A stretch of 64,000 bases of DNA from Rufibacter sp. XAAS-G3-1 (GTDB lineage: Bacteria > Bacteroidota > Bacteroidia > Cytophagales > Hymenobacteraceae): the NCBI RefSeq assembly GCF_013623775.1, contig NZ_JABFAM010000015.1, positions 57,013-121,012 of the forward strand, in the 5' to 3' direction. The translations under genes were made by a program, and so were the position numbers. Below, one piece after another: positions 8,131 through 16,186 of the stretch (positions are counted from its first letter, which is position 1; every line of letters starts with the position of its first letter). Below the pieces are notes generated by a model. That model was not told where the DNA came from. It searched no databases and worked only from the letters and a program-made list of their open reading frames with translations.

Positions 8131-11103
8131 TTATTGGCGGGTGATCTTGAAGGTGTGGGTTTGGGTGGGTGTCACCAGGCGCACATAGAAGAACCTGCCA
8201 GCCAGCGTACCGGCGGCTACCGGGAAACTGTAGGTTTTGTGGGCCTCGGCGGAGCCTTCGTACACTTGTTTTACTTTCTGGCCATACAGGTCAAAAAGCT
8301 CAAGGGTAACTTTCTGCTCAGGAGTCACCAGGGTGAAGTTGACGGTAAGCTGATCTTCAAACGGGTTAGGATAGGCGGTAAGTACCGGAGCCGTCACGGC
8401 ATCTAAACTTGCCACTACCGAAGCGCAGGCTCCCAGTGTGCTGCCTTTTGCCAGATGGGCCGCTACAGCCTTAGGTGACACACACACCTGCGTGGCAGGG
8501 TTCTTGGCGCTTCCGGTGGCGTGGCAAACCAATACTTTGTCCAGTTTGTTTCCGCAACGCACGTCAATCACCTGCACGGTTACCTGGGCCGTTTCTGTAC
8601 AGCCCAATTCATTGGTCGCCAGCACCGTGAAGGTGTAGGTGCCCGCCGCTTGGGGAGTGAATACCGCCGTACCCGCAGTTCCCACAGCTAGGCCGACGGC
8701 CGGAGTCCAGGTGTATAGGGTTTTGCCCTGGGCCGAAGTGGCGTTGGAGGCCGTGAGTACGAGGCTTTGGGCGCCATAACCCAACGCAATGGTGTTCTCT
8801 GGCAGGCCGGTGTAGGTCTTATCTGTTCTGGATACCAGAATGGCCGGAGCCGGAACAGCCCCCACAATGGTGATGGTAGCCGAAACAGAGGCCTGGTTGC
8901 CGTTTTTATCCAAAGCGGTAAAGGTAACGGTGTTCTCTCCAATGTTGGCGCAGGTGAAGGTATTCTGTGACAGCGTGAAGCTTTCTTCCTCCAGGGCGCA
9001 GTTGTCATAGGAGCCATTGTTCACCTCTGCGGCAGTTACGGTCACAGAACCATTTACTAGGGTGCGGGTAATGTTTTTAGCGGACAGCACCGGTGGCGTT
9101 GTGTCCAGCGCGTTGAGGGTAACGGTTCTTTCCGCAGAATTGCCGCTGGCATCCTGGGCGGTAACGGTAACCAGGTGTTTCTGGCCGTGGCCTGAAGCCA
9201 GGATAGAGCCCGCCCGGGGGCTTTGGGTGAAGGTCACCTGTCCGCAGTCATCGGTGCCGGTTAGGCCGGTAACAAAATCAGGGACGATGGCCTCACAGCC
9301 AGATTGCAAAGAGACATTTTGGCTTACCGCCAGCATGAACGTAGGCGCGGTGACGTCTTGTTTCTCTACCAGGAAAGAGCAGGAAGCGCTTTTGCCGGAG
9401 GCATCAGTGGCGGTGATGGTGAGCGTGAACTCGCCGGTGCCAGACACCGTGGTTCCTGCGGCCGGGCTTTGGGTGACTGTAATGCCTTCCTTGCCAGAAA
9501 CATCATCGGTCACAGAAATCAAACCGGTGTAATCTGGCACCTGGGCTGCGCAGGACGTTGTTAAGGCCAGCGTCTGTTTCTCCAGGCAGGCAATCACAGG
9601 AGCAGTGTAGTCCGTGACGTTGGAGGGAGCGCTCTCGTTATGGAACCGGTCTACCGCGGTAATGGTGTAAAAGTACGTTTTAGACGAATCGGGCACGTTG
9701 TCTGTGAACGTGTTGGCGGCCGTGTTGGTGATGGCCAAAAGATGCTCGGTGCTGGAAATAGTTATTGCCGGACTTTCTGATCTGTACACTACGTAGCGGG
9801 AAACCTTGTCCAGTTCGTTTGCTTCCGCATCGGCTTTTTCCCAGGTGAGTTGCACCACGTCTGCCGAAGTTCTGGTGGCCACCAAGCCGGCAGGAACCGC
9901 CGGTGGCGTATTGTCGCGCCAAGGCATGCTGGGCAGTAGGGCGGGTTTCTGGTAGAAATTGGTTCGCAAAGAATCTCTGAAACCTAGTTTGGTGGAGGTG
10001 CGCAGGCTGCTGGTGTTGTAAATGGCCTGGCCCTGCACATTTTCTAGGGAGCGGTTCATCCGGACTTGGTTAGGGATCTGCGAAGGATTGGCCCAGTTCG
10101 CGCCTTGCGCCGGGTCGTTCACTTTGTAGCCCGCCAACCCTATGTAGATATGGCGGCCGTACGCGTTGTTGTTCCACCAAGGCACAATCACGCTGTAATT
10201 GGCCCCCGGTTGGCCCATGTACCAGTACACCTGCGGAGCAAGGTAGTCTATCCAGCCTTCCTGCAGCCACTTGCGGGAATCGGCGTAGAGTGTCACGTAA
10301 TGCTGCAGGCCGCTGGTGCTGGTTCCAAGGGCTGGGTTGGTGCTGTTGCGGTAAATACCAGACGGCGATACCCCAAACTTTACCCACGGCTTCAGGAGAT
10401 TGATGGTATCATGCACGCGTTGGATGAGGAGGTTCACGTTGTCGCGGCGCCAGTCTGCGCGGTCAATGATGCCGCGCGAATGGGCCGCATAGGTGGCATC
10501 GTCATTGAAAACGGCGTTGGGGTAGAAGTAATCGTCAAAGTGGATGCCGTCTACGTCATAGCGTTGCACAATGTCAGCGATCACGGTCATGATGTGGTTG
10601 CGCACGGCGGGTAAGCCGGGGTCTAGGGTGCGCAGGTTACCCGAAGCGATGAGCCATTCTGGGTGTTGTTTGGCTACGTGGTGTGCCGAAAACGCCCCAA
10701 TGCCGTTCACGTTCGCGATGGCCCGGTAAGGGTTGATCCAGGCGTGGAGTTCCATGCCGCGTTTGTGGCTTTCCTCCAGCGCGAAAGCCAGGGGATCCCA
10801 GCCGGGGTTTTTGCCTTGGGTACCGGTTAAATCAGCTGAAACCGGTTCAAGGCTGCTGAGGTAAAGGGCGTCGCTCTGGCTTCTGACTTGCAGAAAGATG
10901 GCGTTGATGCCGGTAGCCTGGTGGTGGTTCAGGATGGAAATAAGCGCCGCCTGTTGTTGCGCCGGTGTCTGTGTGCGGTTAGGCCAGTCAATGTTGGCAT
11001 AAGTTGCAATCCAGGCACCCCTGAACTCTCTTTTAGGAGCCTGGGCCTGCGTGGCTAAGTGCAGGAAGAAGAGTAGTAGGAAGCTAAGTAGATGTTTTCT
11101 CAT
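8131..11103 (-). CDS. Secreted GHL10-family glycosyl hydrolase with FN3 and HYR modules and T9SS sorting domain
   Basis: 990 residues. A signal peptide ('LLSFLLLFFLHLATQAQ') is followed by a glycosyl-hydrolase-like 10 (YngK/DUF187) domain at about 25-400: 'REFRGAWIATYANIDWP', 'HAWINPYRA', and 'YDVDGIHFDDYFYP' with the expected catalytic acids. Then come a fibronectin type III domain (about 405-500), several HYR/hyalin-like beta modules ('CSFLVEKQDVTAPTFML', 'GNSAERTVTLNALDTTPP', 'NGNQASVSATITIVGA'), a PKD-like region, and a C-terminal type IX sorting domain beginning 'LTAYPNPFEDQLTV'. It should be exported by the type IX system and act on an extracellular or wall polysaccharide. The exact substrate is unknown. 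Confidence 0.92.
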   Translation of the reverse strand: MRKHLLSFLLLFFLHLATQAQAPKREFRGAWIATYANIDWPNRTQTPAQQQAALISILNHHQATGINAIFLQVRSQSDALYLSSLEPVSADLTGTQGKNPGWDPLAFALEESHKRGMELHAWINPYRAIANVNGIGAFSAHHVAKQHPEWLIASGNLRTLDPGLPAVRNHIMTVIADIVQRYDVDGIHFDDYFYPNAVFNDDATYAAHSRGIIDRADWRRDNVNLLIQRVHDTINLLKPWVKFGVSPSGIYRNSTNPALGTSTSGLQHYVTLYADSRKWLQEGWIDYLAPQVYWYMGQPGANYSVIVPWWNNNAYGRHIYIGLAGYKVNDPAQGANWANPSQIPNQVRMNRSLENVQGQAIYNTSSLRTSTKLGFRDSLRTNFYQKPALLPSMPWRDNTPPAVPAGLVATRTSADVVQLTWEKADAEANELDKVSRYVVYRSESPAITISSTEHLLAITNTAANTFTDNVPDSSKTYFYTITAVDRFHNESAPSNVTDYTAPVIACLEKQTLALTTSCAAQVPDYTGLISVTDDVSGKEGITVTQSPAAGTTVSGTGEFTLTITATDASGKSASCSFLVEKQDVTAPTFMLAVSQNVSLQSGCEAIVPDFVTGLTGTDDCGQVTFTQSPRAGSILASGHGQKHLVTVTAQDASGNSAERTVTLNALDTTPPVLSAKNITRTLVNGSVTVTAAEVNNGSYDNCALEEESFTLSQNTFTCANIGENTVTFTALDKNGNQASVSATITIVGAVPAPAILVSRTDKTYTGLPENTIALGYGAQSLVLTASNATSAQGKTLYTWTPAVGLAVGTAGTAVFTPQAAGTYTFTVLATNELGCTETAQVTVQVIDVRCGNKLDKVLVCHATGSAKNPATQVCVSPKAVAAHLAKGSTLGACASVVASLDAVTAPVLTAYPNPFEDQLTVNFTLVTPEQKVTLELFDLYGQKVKQVYEGSAEAHKTYSFPVAAGTLAGRFFYVRLVTPTQTHTFKITRQ

Positions 11104-11290
11104 AGGGGAATGAGGTTTGGAGGTGGGAGATAAAGCGTTAACTTCTGAAATATTAAATAATTTATTTATGATTGCAACATTTATTAAATAATTACATTAT
11201 CTGCGAGACATTGTGTCTGGTGAATAATGGCACTTAGCCGGGTGGAAGAGATAAGTAGGAAGCAGTTCTTACCTTCATTTTGAGAAGCTG

Positions 11291-11325
11291 TTTAGAGGTT
11301 GTTTTGCGGAAAACGGGCCAGAAAC
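11291..11325. repeat. Dispersed GTTTT palindrome, copy 8 (degenerate)
   Basis: Shares the GTTTTGCGGAAAAC centre with other members. The outer arms have decayed. Confidence 0.45.
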
Positions 11326-11517
11326 ACAAGTAAGTTGCGGAAGAGGATTTCAACAAGCGGGCTGAATTTTTTGGAATAGGGTTACACCTTCCTTAAGGTA
11401 CGAATAGAGTAAAGAAGGTCTAATCTAATGACGAACCCGTTTGGAGTCATCCATTTTATTACCAGCGCAAACGTCTGCCTGAAAACAGGCTTCTAAAAAC
11501 TAACGTTGGGGAGAAGC

Positions 11518-11555
11518 GTTTTTGGGCTGTTTTACGGAAAACAGGCTCTAAATGC
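11518..11555. repeat. Dispersed GTTTT palindrome, copy 9
   Basis: Centre CTGTTTTACGGAAAACAG with partly paired outer arms. A fragment of another copy (CCTGAAAACAGG) lies at about 11478. Confidence 0.55.
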
Positions 11556-11560
11556 GGGAA

Positions 11561-11652
11561 CCTGTGAGGTCTCCAAGACCTCGCAGGTTTAGTGAACTGG
11601 CGCGGGACTCCAGTCTCGTGCCACGGGATGGCGCGAGTCTCCAGACTCGCCG
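11561..11652. repeat. Cluster of three CC-loop REP-like hairpins
   Basis: Three short hairpins in 92 bases: CCTGTGAGGTCT-cca-AGACCTCGCAGG (11561-11587), an imperfect one around GGGACTCCAGTCTC (11601-11622), and a perfect GCGAGTCT-cc-AGACTCGC (11633-11650). The stem-CC-stem design is the same as in the hairpin GCCAATCT-cc-AGATTGGC that flanks the RAYT transposase at 50.8 and 51.5 kb, with the stem sequence changed. Confidence 0.65.
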
Positions 11653-11974
11653 AGAACCACCGGCAGGAGGGCGGAACAGCAGTAAATAACCCTAAACAGG
11701 TGCGGCATCTACGTTTCAGTCAAACAAAAATTCGGTTTTCTGGTGGGCTTCTGCTTCAGCTCTGGTGCCGTTCTGCGGGTTGTTTTATTCCTGTATCCTT
11801 CTCAATACTTCCTTATTCTAAGGGTATACCGCTGCGTTTTCTTATCATGGCTGGCGTCAGGCTCCGTTGGGGCAGATGGTGTCGGCTTGCCGTTGGGCGA
11901 GAAGGAGAGGTTGATGGTAGAGTTGGGCTTGGGGCGGCATCGGTGATGCCGCCTGCGTACCACCCTTCTTTGGC

Positions 11975-12009
11975 TTTCTGACCTGTTTTACGGAAAACAG
12001 GCCGAAAAC
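11975..12009. repeat. Dispersed GTTTT palindrome, copy 10
   Basis: Centre CCTGTTTTACGGAAAACAGG with a 9-bp inner stem and weaker outer arms. Confidence 0.55.
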
Positions 12010-12429
12010 AATAGCATAGCTCGGCTTGCGGAAGTTGCCCTAAGCACTTGTTTCTATTTGAGGTTTGCTGGCTCAACTAACCAGAAAAAGGTTCTGCGGA
12101 AGCGTTTTTTGAGCCGCGTAGCAGTGCTACGCAACCGCAGGTTCTCTTTATGGCCGTTTGCAGCGCAAAGATGAAATGTAAACACGCTCTAAAGATGCAA
12201 ATAGAAACAACGAATACATGTTACTCCTGTAAGGTAGCGTATCTACAGGATGAAAATTTTCACAGTCATCGTGTTTTTTGCTGTCTCTCTCTGCAATGCC
12301 TTTCTGTGCTTTTTTGCAATTTTGAGAACTGTCCACTGCTTAGGAGGTGAGTTGAAGTGATCTGCTTATCACCTTAAGATACAAACATTTACTTAGAAAG
12401 TCACCATGAATACTATTTGTATTATTCTG

Positions 12430-12437
12430 TAATTTTG
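12430..12437 (+). promoter_or_regulatory. Possible -7 promoter element (TAATTTTG)
   Basis: Fits the Bacteroidota TAnnTTTG consensus and lies about 45 bases before the likely kinase start codon. No -33 TTTG was found at the usual distance, so support is weak. Confidence 0.3.
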
Positions 12438-12480
12438 CGGGTGGAGATTACATAAAGGATTGGAAACCTTGCGAGAAGAA

Positions 12481-15003
12481 ATGAATGCGGTGGTATGGGG
12501 GAAGTTGGCGTACCAGTCCAACGACCTGCTCTGCACCTTTGACGGGAACGGGAGCATTGTCCACATCAACAGTGCAAGTGAAAGCATGCTCGGCTTTGCC
12601 AGCGCAGAGGGGGTAGGGCATCTGTATGCTGAGTTCGTCCATGCCAAAGACCGCAGCATTACCCGGCAAGCTGCCCGGGTTTTAGAGAAGGGCGAAACGC
12701 TGACTGATTTCCAGAACCGCCTCGTCCACAGAAAAGGCCATACCGTCTACGTGCAATGGTCTGCCACGCGTTCGGCAGAAGATGGATTGGTTTACGCCAT
12801 TGGGCGCGACATTACTGCGCTAAGGCTTGGCCGCCGAAGGCTGGAGGAAAGCGAACAAAGGTACAGGGCTCTGTTTGAGCACAGCAAAGACCTTGTTTTC
12901 CTGGAAAACGCGGAGGGGGTGGTCACAGAGGTGAACCAAAGCTTCTGCGATACCTTCTCAGTCTCCAAGGAAAAGGCTCAGAACGCCCGCGCCTCCGTCT
13001 TTCTGCCCACTGCCTCCTCGGCCGAGGCCTCCTTGCAAGCGGCCCTGGCGGGCAGCACTATAAGGGGTGATTTGGAGCTGAAAACAGAGACCGGTGACAC
13101 CAAAGTGTATGACGCCGTGAAGTATCCCATCAAGCTCAAGGGCGAGATCATTGGGGTGCAGACCGTGGCGCGGGATATCACCCCCATGGTGCGCGCCTAC
13201 GAGGCGTCCCAGCGGCAGGCGCAGAAGATGAACACCATATTGGAGAGCATCACAGATGGGTTCCTGACGGTGGGGAGAGACTGGCAGATCACCTACATCA
13301 ACAAGGAGGCGGAGAGACTGCTGCCCTTTGACAGGAACTACCATATAGGCGTTAACCTCTGGGAGCTCTTCCCCGAGGAAGTGGACGGGGAGTTTTATGT
13401 AAACTACCAACACGCTTTTGCCACGGGGGAGACCGTGAGCTTCACCTCCCAGCTGAAAAAATATGGTAAGTGGCTTAGGGTAAAGGCATACCCGTCTGAC
13501 GAAGTATTGTCTATTTACTTCTATGACGTAACCGAACACGTAGAGGTGCAGCGCGAGATAGAGAAGCTTTCACTGGTAGCCAGCAACACCACCAATGGAG
13601 TCATCATTGCCAATTCTGAAAGCAGGATTGAGTATGTCAACGAAGGCTTCACCACCCTAACTGGCTACAGTTTTGAGGAGGCTATAGGCCATATCCCGTT
13701 TGAATTGCTGCGCAACGAGCGCACCAACTCTGAGACTAACCGAAAGGCGTATGAGAATTTATTAAGAGGTGAGCCTGTCTCCTTTGAGATCTTAAACAGC
13801 AGGAAGAATGGGAGCGACATTTGGCTCTCCATCCAGCTGAACCCCATTGTTGGGGAAGGCGGCAAGGTGGAAAGGTACATCGCCATACAGTCTGACATCA
13901 CTGAAAGGATCAAGACACAGCAGGAGTTGGAGAAACTCTCGCTGGTGGCCAGTAAGACAAACAACAGCGTGCTCATTGCCGATAGGGACTGGCGGATAGA
14001 GTGGGTGAACGATGGGTTTACGCGGCTCTACGGCTACAGTCTGGAGGAGGCGGTAGGCAAGAAACCATCAGAATTGCTGTACGGGCCAAAGACCGATAAA
14101 AGCAAGTTCACGGCGCAGGAGGGGAAACTGCGGGGTGGAGAGCCTATTTCGTTTGAGTTGCTGAACCTGGCAAAAAGTGGGGAGGAAGTGTGGGTAAACA
14201 TAGAAACAAGCCCCGTGCTAGACCGGCACGGCAATATAATGCGCTACATAGAGGTTCAGACGGACATCTCGGCCCTGAAAACCTCTGAGTTGGAGCTGGC
14301 CAAGCTGGCGGAAGACCTTTACCGCAAGAACAATGACCTACAGCAGTTCACCTACGTTGTGTCACACGTGCTGCGCCAGCACGGGGCGAACATCATGGGG
14401 CTGCTGGATATGCTCATGAGCACAGATAAGGGCTCTGAGACGTACGAACACTCCATGGCTTTCCTGTGCCGGAGCGCCTACGGGCTGGACGGCGTACTCA
14501 GGGACATGAATACCATTCTCACGATCAGGGAAAATAGGGGCAGTTTGGAGATGGGGCCGGTAGATATCCGCGAGGTTCTATCTGAGGCGCTGTCCTCCCT
14601 TGGGGAGCGCCTCCAGAGGGAGGACAGCGTCAGCATTGACATCCCGGCAGGGCTAACGGCAAGGGCCAACCGGGCTTATCTGTACAACGTTTTCCGCCAG
14701 TTGCTTTCCAACGCAGTTAAGTTCCAGTCTGCCGAGCGCAGGTTGGAGATTAATGTGAGATACCTGGGGAGCCCTGCGGAAAGAGCCCTGCTCAGTGTCA
14801 GTGACAACGGGTCTGGCTTCAACTCCGCGAAGGAGGAGAAAAACCTCTTCAAACTCTACAAACGGTTCCACACCCAGCAGGAAGGCAGAGGCATTGGCCT
14901 CTACCTGGTGCGACAACAGGTGGAGGCAATGGGCGGTAAAATAGAGGTAACCAGCCAGGAAGGGAAAGGCACCAATTTCTACTTATATTTGCCGCTGAAA
15001 TGA
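12481..15003 (+). CDS. Multi-PAS sensor histidine kinase
   Basis: 840 residues from the ATG at 12481; a TTG at 12460 is possible but sits immediately against its AAAGGA box. Five PAS domains in series are visible, the fourth and fifth clearly duplicated ('EKLSLVASNTTNGVIIANSE' and 'EKLSLVASKTNNSVLIADRD'). No transmembrane segment is seen, so it is a cytoplasmic sensor, possibly of redox or light given the PAS repertoire. The dimerisation box reads 'VVSHVLRQHGANIMGLLDML', an HWE/HisKA variant with an unusual residue after the His. The ATPase domain has 'QLLSNAVKFQS', 'VSDNGSGFN' and 'GRGIGLYLVRQQVEAMGG'. The stop overlaps the start of the receiver gene. Confidence 0.92.
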   Translation: MNAVVWGKLAYQSNDLLCTFDGNGSIVHINSASESMLGFASAEGVGHLYAEFVHAKDRSITRQAARVLEKGETLTDFQNRLVHRKGHTVYVQWSATRSAEDGLVYAIGRDITALRLGRRRLEESEQRYRALFEHSKDLVFLENAEGVVTEVNQSFCDTFSVSKEKAQNARASVFLPTASSAEASLQAALAGSTIRGDLELKTETGDTKVYDAVKYPIKLKGEIIGVQTVARDITPMVRAYEASQRQAQKMNTILESITDGFLTVGRDWQITYINKEAERLLPFDRNYHIGVNLWELFPEEVDGEFYVNYQHAFATGETVSFTSQLKKYGKWLRVKAYPSDEVLSIYFYDVTEHVEVQREIEKLSLVASNTTNGVIIANSESRIEYVNEGFTTLTGYSFEEAIGHIPFELLRNERTNSETNRKAYENLLRGEPVSFEILNSRKNGSDIWLSIQLNPIVGEGGKVERYIAIQSDITERIKTQQELEKLSLVASKTNNSVLIADRDWRIEWVNDGFTRLYGYSLEEAVGKKPSELLYGPKTDKSKFTAQEGKLRGGEPISFELLNLAKSGEEVWVNIETSPVLDRHGNIMRYIEVQTDISALKTSELELAKLAEDLYRKNNDLQQFTYVVSHVLRQHGANIMGLLDMLMSTDKGSETYEHSMAFLCRSAYGLDGVLRDMNTILTIRENRGSLEMGPVDIREVLSEALSSLGERLQREDSVSIDIPAGLTARANRAYLYNVFRQLLSNAVKFQSAERRLEINVRYLGSPAERALLSVSDNGSGFNSAKEEKNLFKLYKRFHTQQEGRGIGLYLVRQQVEAMGGKIEVTSQEGKGTNFYLYLPLK

Positions 15004-15383
15004 GAATATACCTGATAGACGATGATGAGGTGAGCAATTTCCTCTTTGAGAGCATGCTCTCCGGAGTTGGATGCGCCCATGATCTCCGCACGTTCACTTC
15101 TGCCGAAGAGGCACTGGCAGCGCTGGGTTCCTGCGGCACCGGCGGCTTCCCCCATCTCCTGTTTGTTGACCTCTCCATGCCCATCATGGACGGCTGGGAA
15201 CTGCTGGAGGAACTACGTCAGCGGCATCCCGCCTTCGGTGAGAAATGCAGGGCCTACATTCTCACCTCCTCCATCCGCGAGTCAGACGAGGCCAGGGGCA
15301 AGGCACACCCCCTGGTAACACAGTTTCTTAATAAACCAGTGAGTCAGGAGATTCTCCAGTCCATTCTCTCTGCCGCCCTCTGA
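15000..15383 (+). CDS. Single-domain response regulator (CheY-like)
   Basis: 127 residues, a receiver domain with no output domain. Acidic pocket Asp7-Asp8-Asp9, phosphoacceptor Asp57 in 'LFVDLSMP', Thr89 and Lys112 in 'FLNKPVS' are all present. The start ATG overlaps the kinase stop by four bases (ATGA), so the two are translationally coupled and should be partners. Without an effector domain it must act by protein contact or as a phosphorelay intermediate, as in the rcp1/phytochrome-type pairs. Confidence 0.93.
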   Translation: MRIYLIDDDEVSNFLFESMLSGVGCAHDLRTFTSAEEALAALGSCGTGGFPHLLFVDLSMPIMDGWELLEELRQRHPAFGEKCRAYILTSSIRESDEARGKAHPLVTQFLNKPVSQEILQSILSAAL

Positions 15384-15519
15384 CGAGCAGGGAAGTAGCC
15401 GTTCTTTTCGCCAGCGCAGGCGGCAGGTTAAAGCTATAAAAGCTCTAATGGTGAAAGTGGTGGTATTCTTTTGTCTAGTACTCTTCTTCTTTAAGTAACC
15501 CAAGTTGCGATTTATTTAC

Positions 15520-15866
15520 GCCGATGAGAATCACCCTACCCCTCCGAGGATGGGAACACGCCTTTGCAGAGGATAGCAATGCGTGCCAGAGACAAGGCAG
15601 TGCCTGGTCTCTACAAGTACTTTCCCCAGTTCCAGTCTTCCCTAAGCGCGCCTCGGTTTTGGCCCTAGACAGACATCACCTAAGAAGAACAGACCTCTCA
15701 GGCCGAAAGGGCAGTGCGAGAGGGGAAGACGGGGCCTCGCGGCCGTGAGCGCTTAGCGGAAGCTATGAAACAATACAGCACTTGCGCCCACAGAAAAAGC
15801 GGACAAACCAAGGAGACACCATAAGGCGTACCCCCTCCAATCTCTCTACAGAAGCCAAATTAAGAA
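15520..15866 (-). repeat. Long noncoding repeat, copy 2 (inverted)
   Basis: Reverse complement of most of 460-880. Shared blocks include the 25-bp near-palindrome at 15588-15612, GGCCGAAAGGGCAGTGCGAG, GGCCTCGCGGCCGTGAGCGC and TGAAACAATACAGCACTTGC. It is shorter than copy 1 because it lacks the internal duplication. The two copies sit close to both ends of the left chromosomal part in opposite orientation. Whether this is a non-autonomous mobile element or a structured RNA cannot be decided here. Confidence 0.7.
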
Positions 15867-15980
15867 AAATAAGCCAATAAAGGTATGAGGTGTTTCATTT
15901 ACGGCTTAGGCTAGCGTTTTAGCAGCTCGTGCTAATAAGTACCCAGAAGGGTAGCGCAGGAATAATCTTATAAAACACAA

Positions 15981-16011
15981 AAGCCTGACTATCAAAAAGA
16001 TAATCAGGCTT
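15981..16011 (-). terminator. Displaced ssrA terminator (host side)
   Basis: Hairpin AGCCTGACTATC / GATAATCAGGCT (one mismatch), followed on the minus strand by a T-rich tract. It lies 16 bases downstream, on the minus strand, of the copy of the tmRNA 3' end at 16027-16047. This is where the ssrA terminator would stand if the island were removed. Confidence 0.6.
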
Positions 16012-16026
16012 CGCTTTTAATGGTTT

Positions 16027-16047
16027 GTGGAGATGCAGGAAATCGAA
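16027..16047. other. Attachment site (att), integrase-side end of the island
   Basis: Reads GTGGAGATGCAGGAAATCGAA. It matches the tmRNA 3' end at 40613-40633 exactly over the first 13 bases (GTGGAGATGCAGG) and at 19 of 21 overall, in direct orientation. The integrase gene starts about 140 bases inside. This is the expected picture for site-specific integration into the tmRNA 3' end. Confidence 0.8.
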
Positions 16048-16186
16048 TAAACAATATCAAGAAACAGAACTCTTTGTTAATTAAGTATTTAAATGATATT
16101 GATTATCTTATAATGCTATATTTATCGATATATTTGTTGTGCAATTGTTATGCACTACCTATATTTGAGTATACTTATAATTGAAT

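Larger units (their letters stand above)
11104..12480. other. Repeat-rich intergenic region
   Basis: About 1.4 kb without a credible gene between two divergently oriented genes. It contains three copies of the dispersed palindrome, a cluster of three CC-loop hairpins (11561-11652) and a small hairpin GCGTAGCAGTGCTACGC near 12117. Open frames at 11592-11981 and 12148-12350 are low-complexity readings of these repeats and are not called. It looks like an accumulation site for REP-type elements. Confidence 0.6.
15384..16026. other. Intergenic region at the left border of the island
   Basis: Holds the second copy of the long noncoding repeat (to about 15866), about 110 bases with no recognisable content, and the hairpin at 15981-16011 interpreted as the displaced tmRNA terminator. 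No gene is visible. Confidence 0.6.

Noticed and set aside
11592..11981. Open frame of 129 codons
   Set aside because: Runs through the hairpin cluster and palindromes; no start signal or protein-like pattern.
12148..12350. Short open frames on both strands before the kinase
   Set aside because: Overlapping on opposite strands, no ribosome site, low-quality composition.
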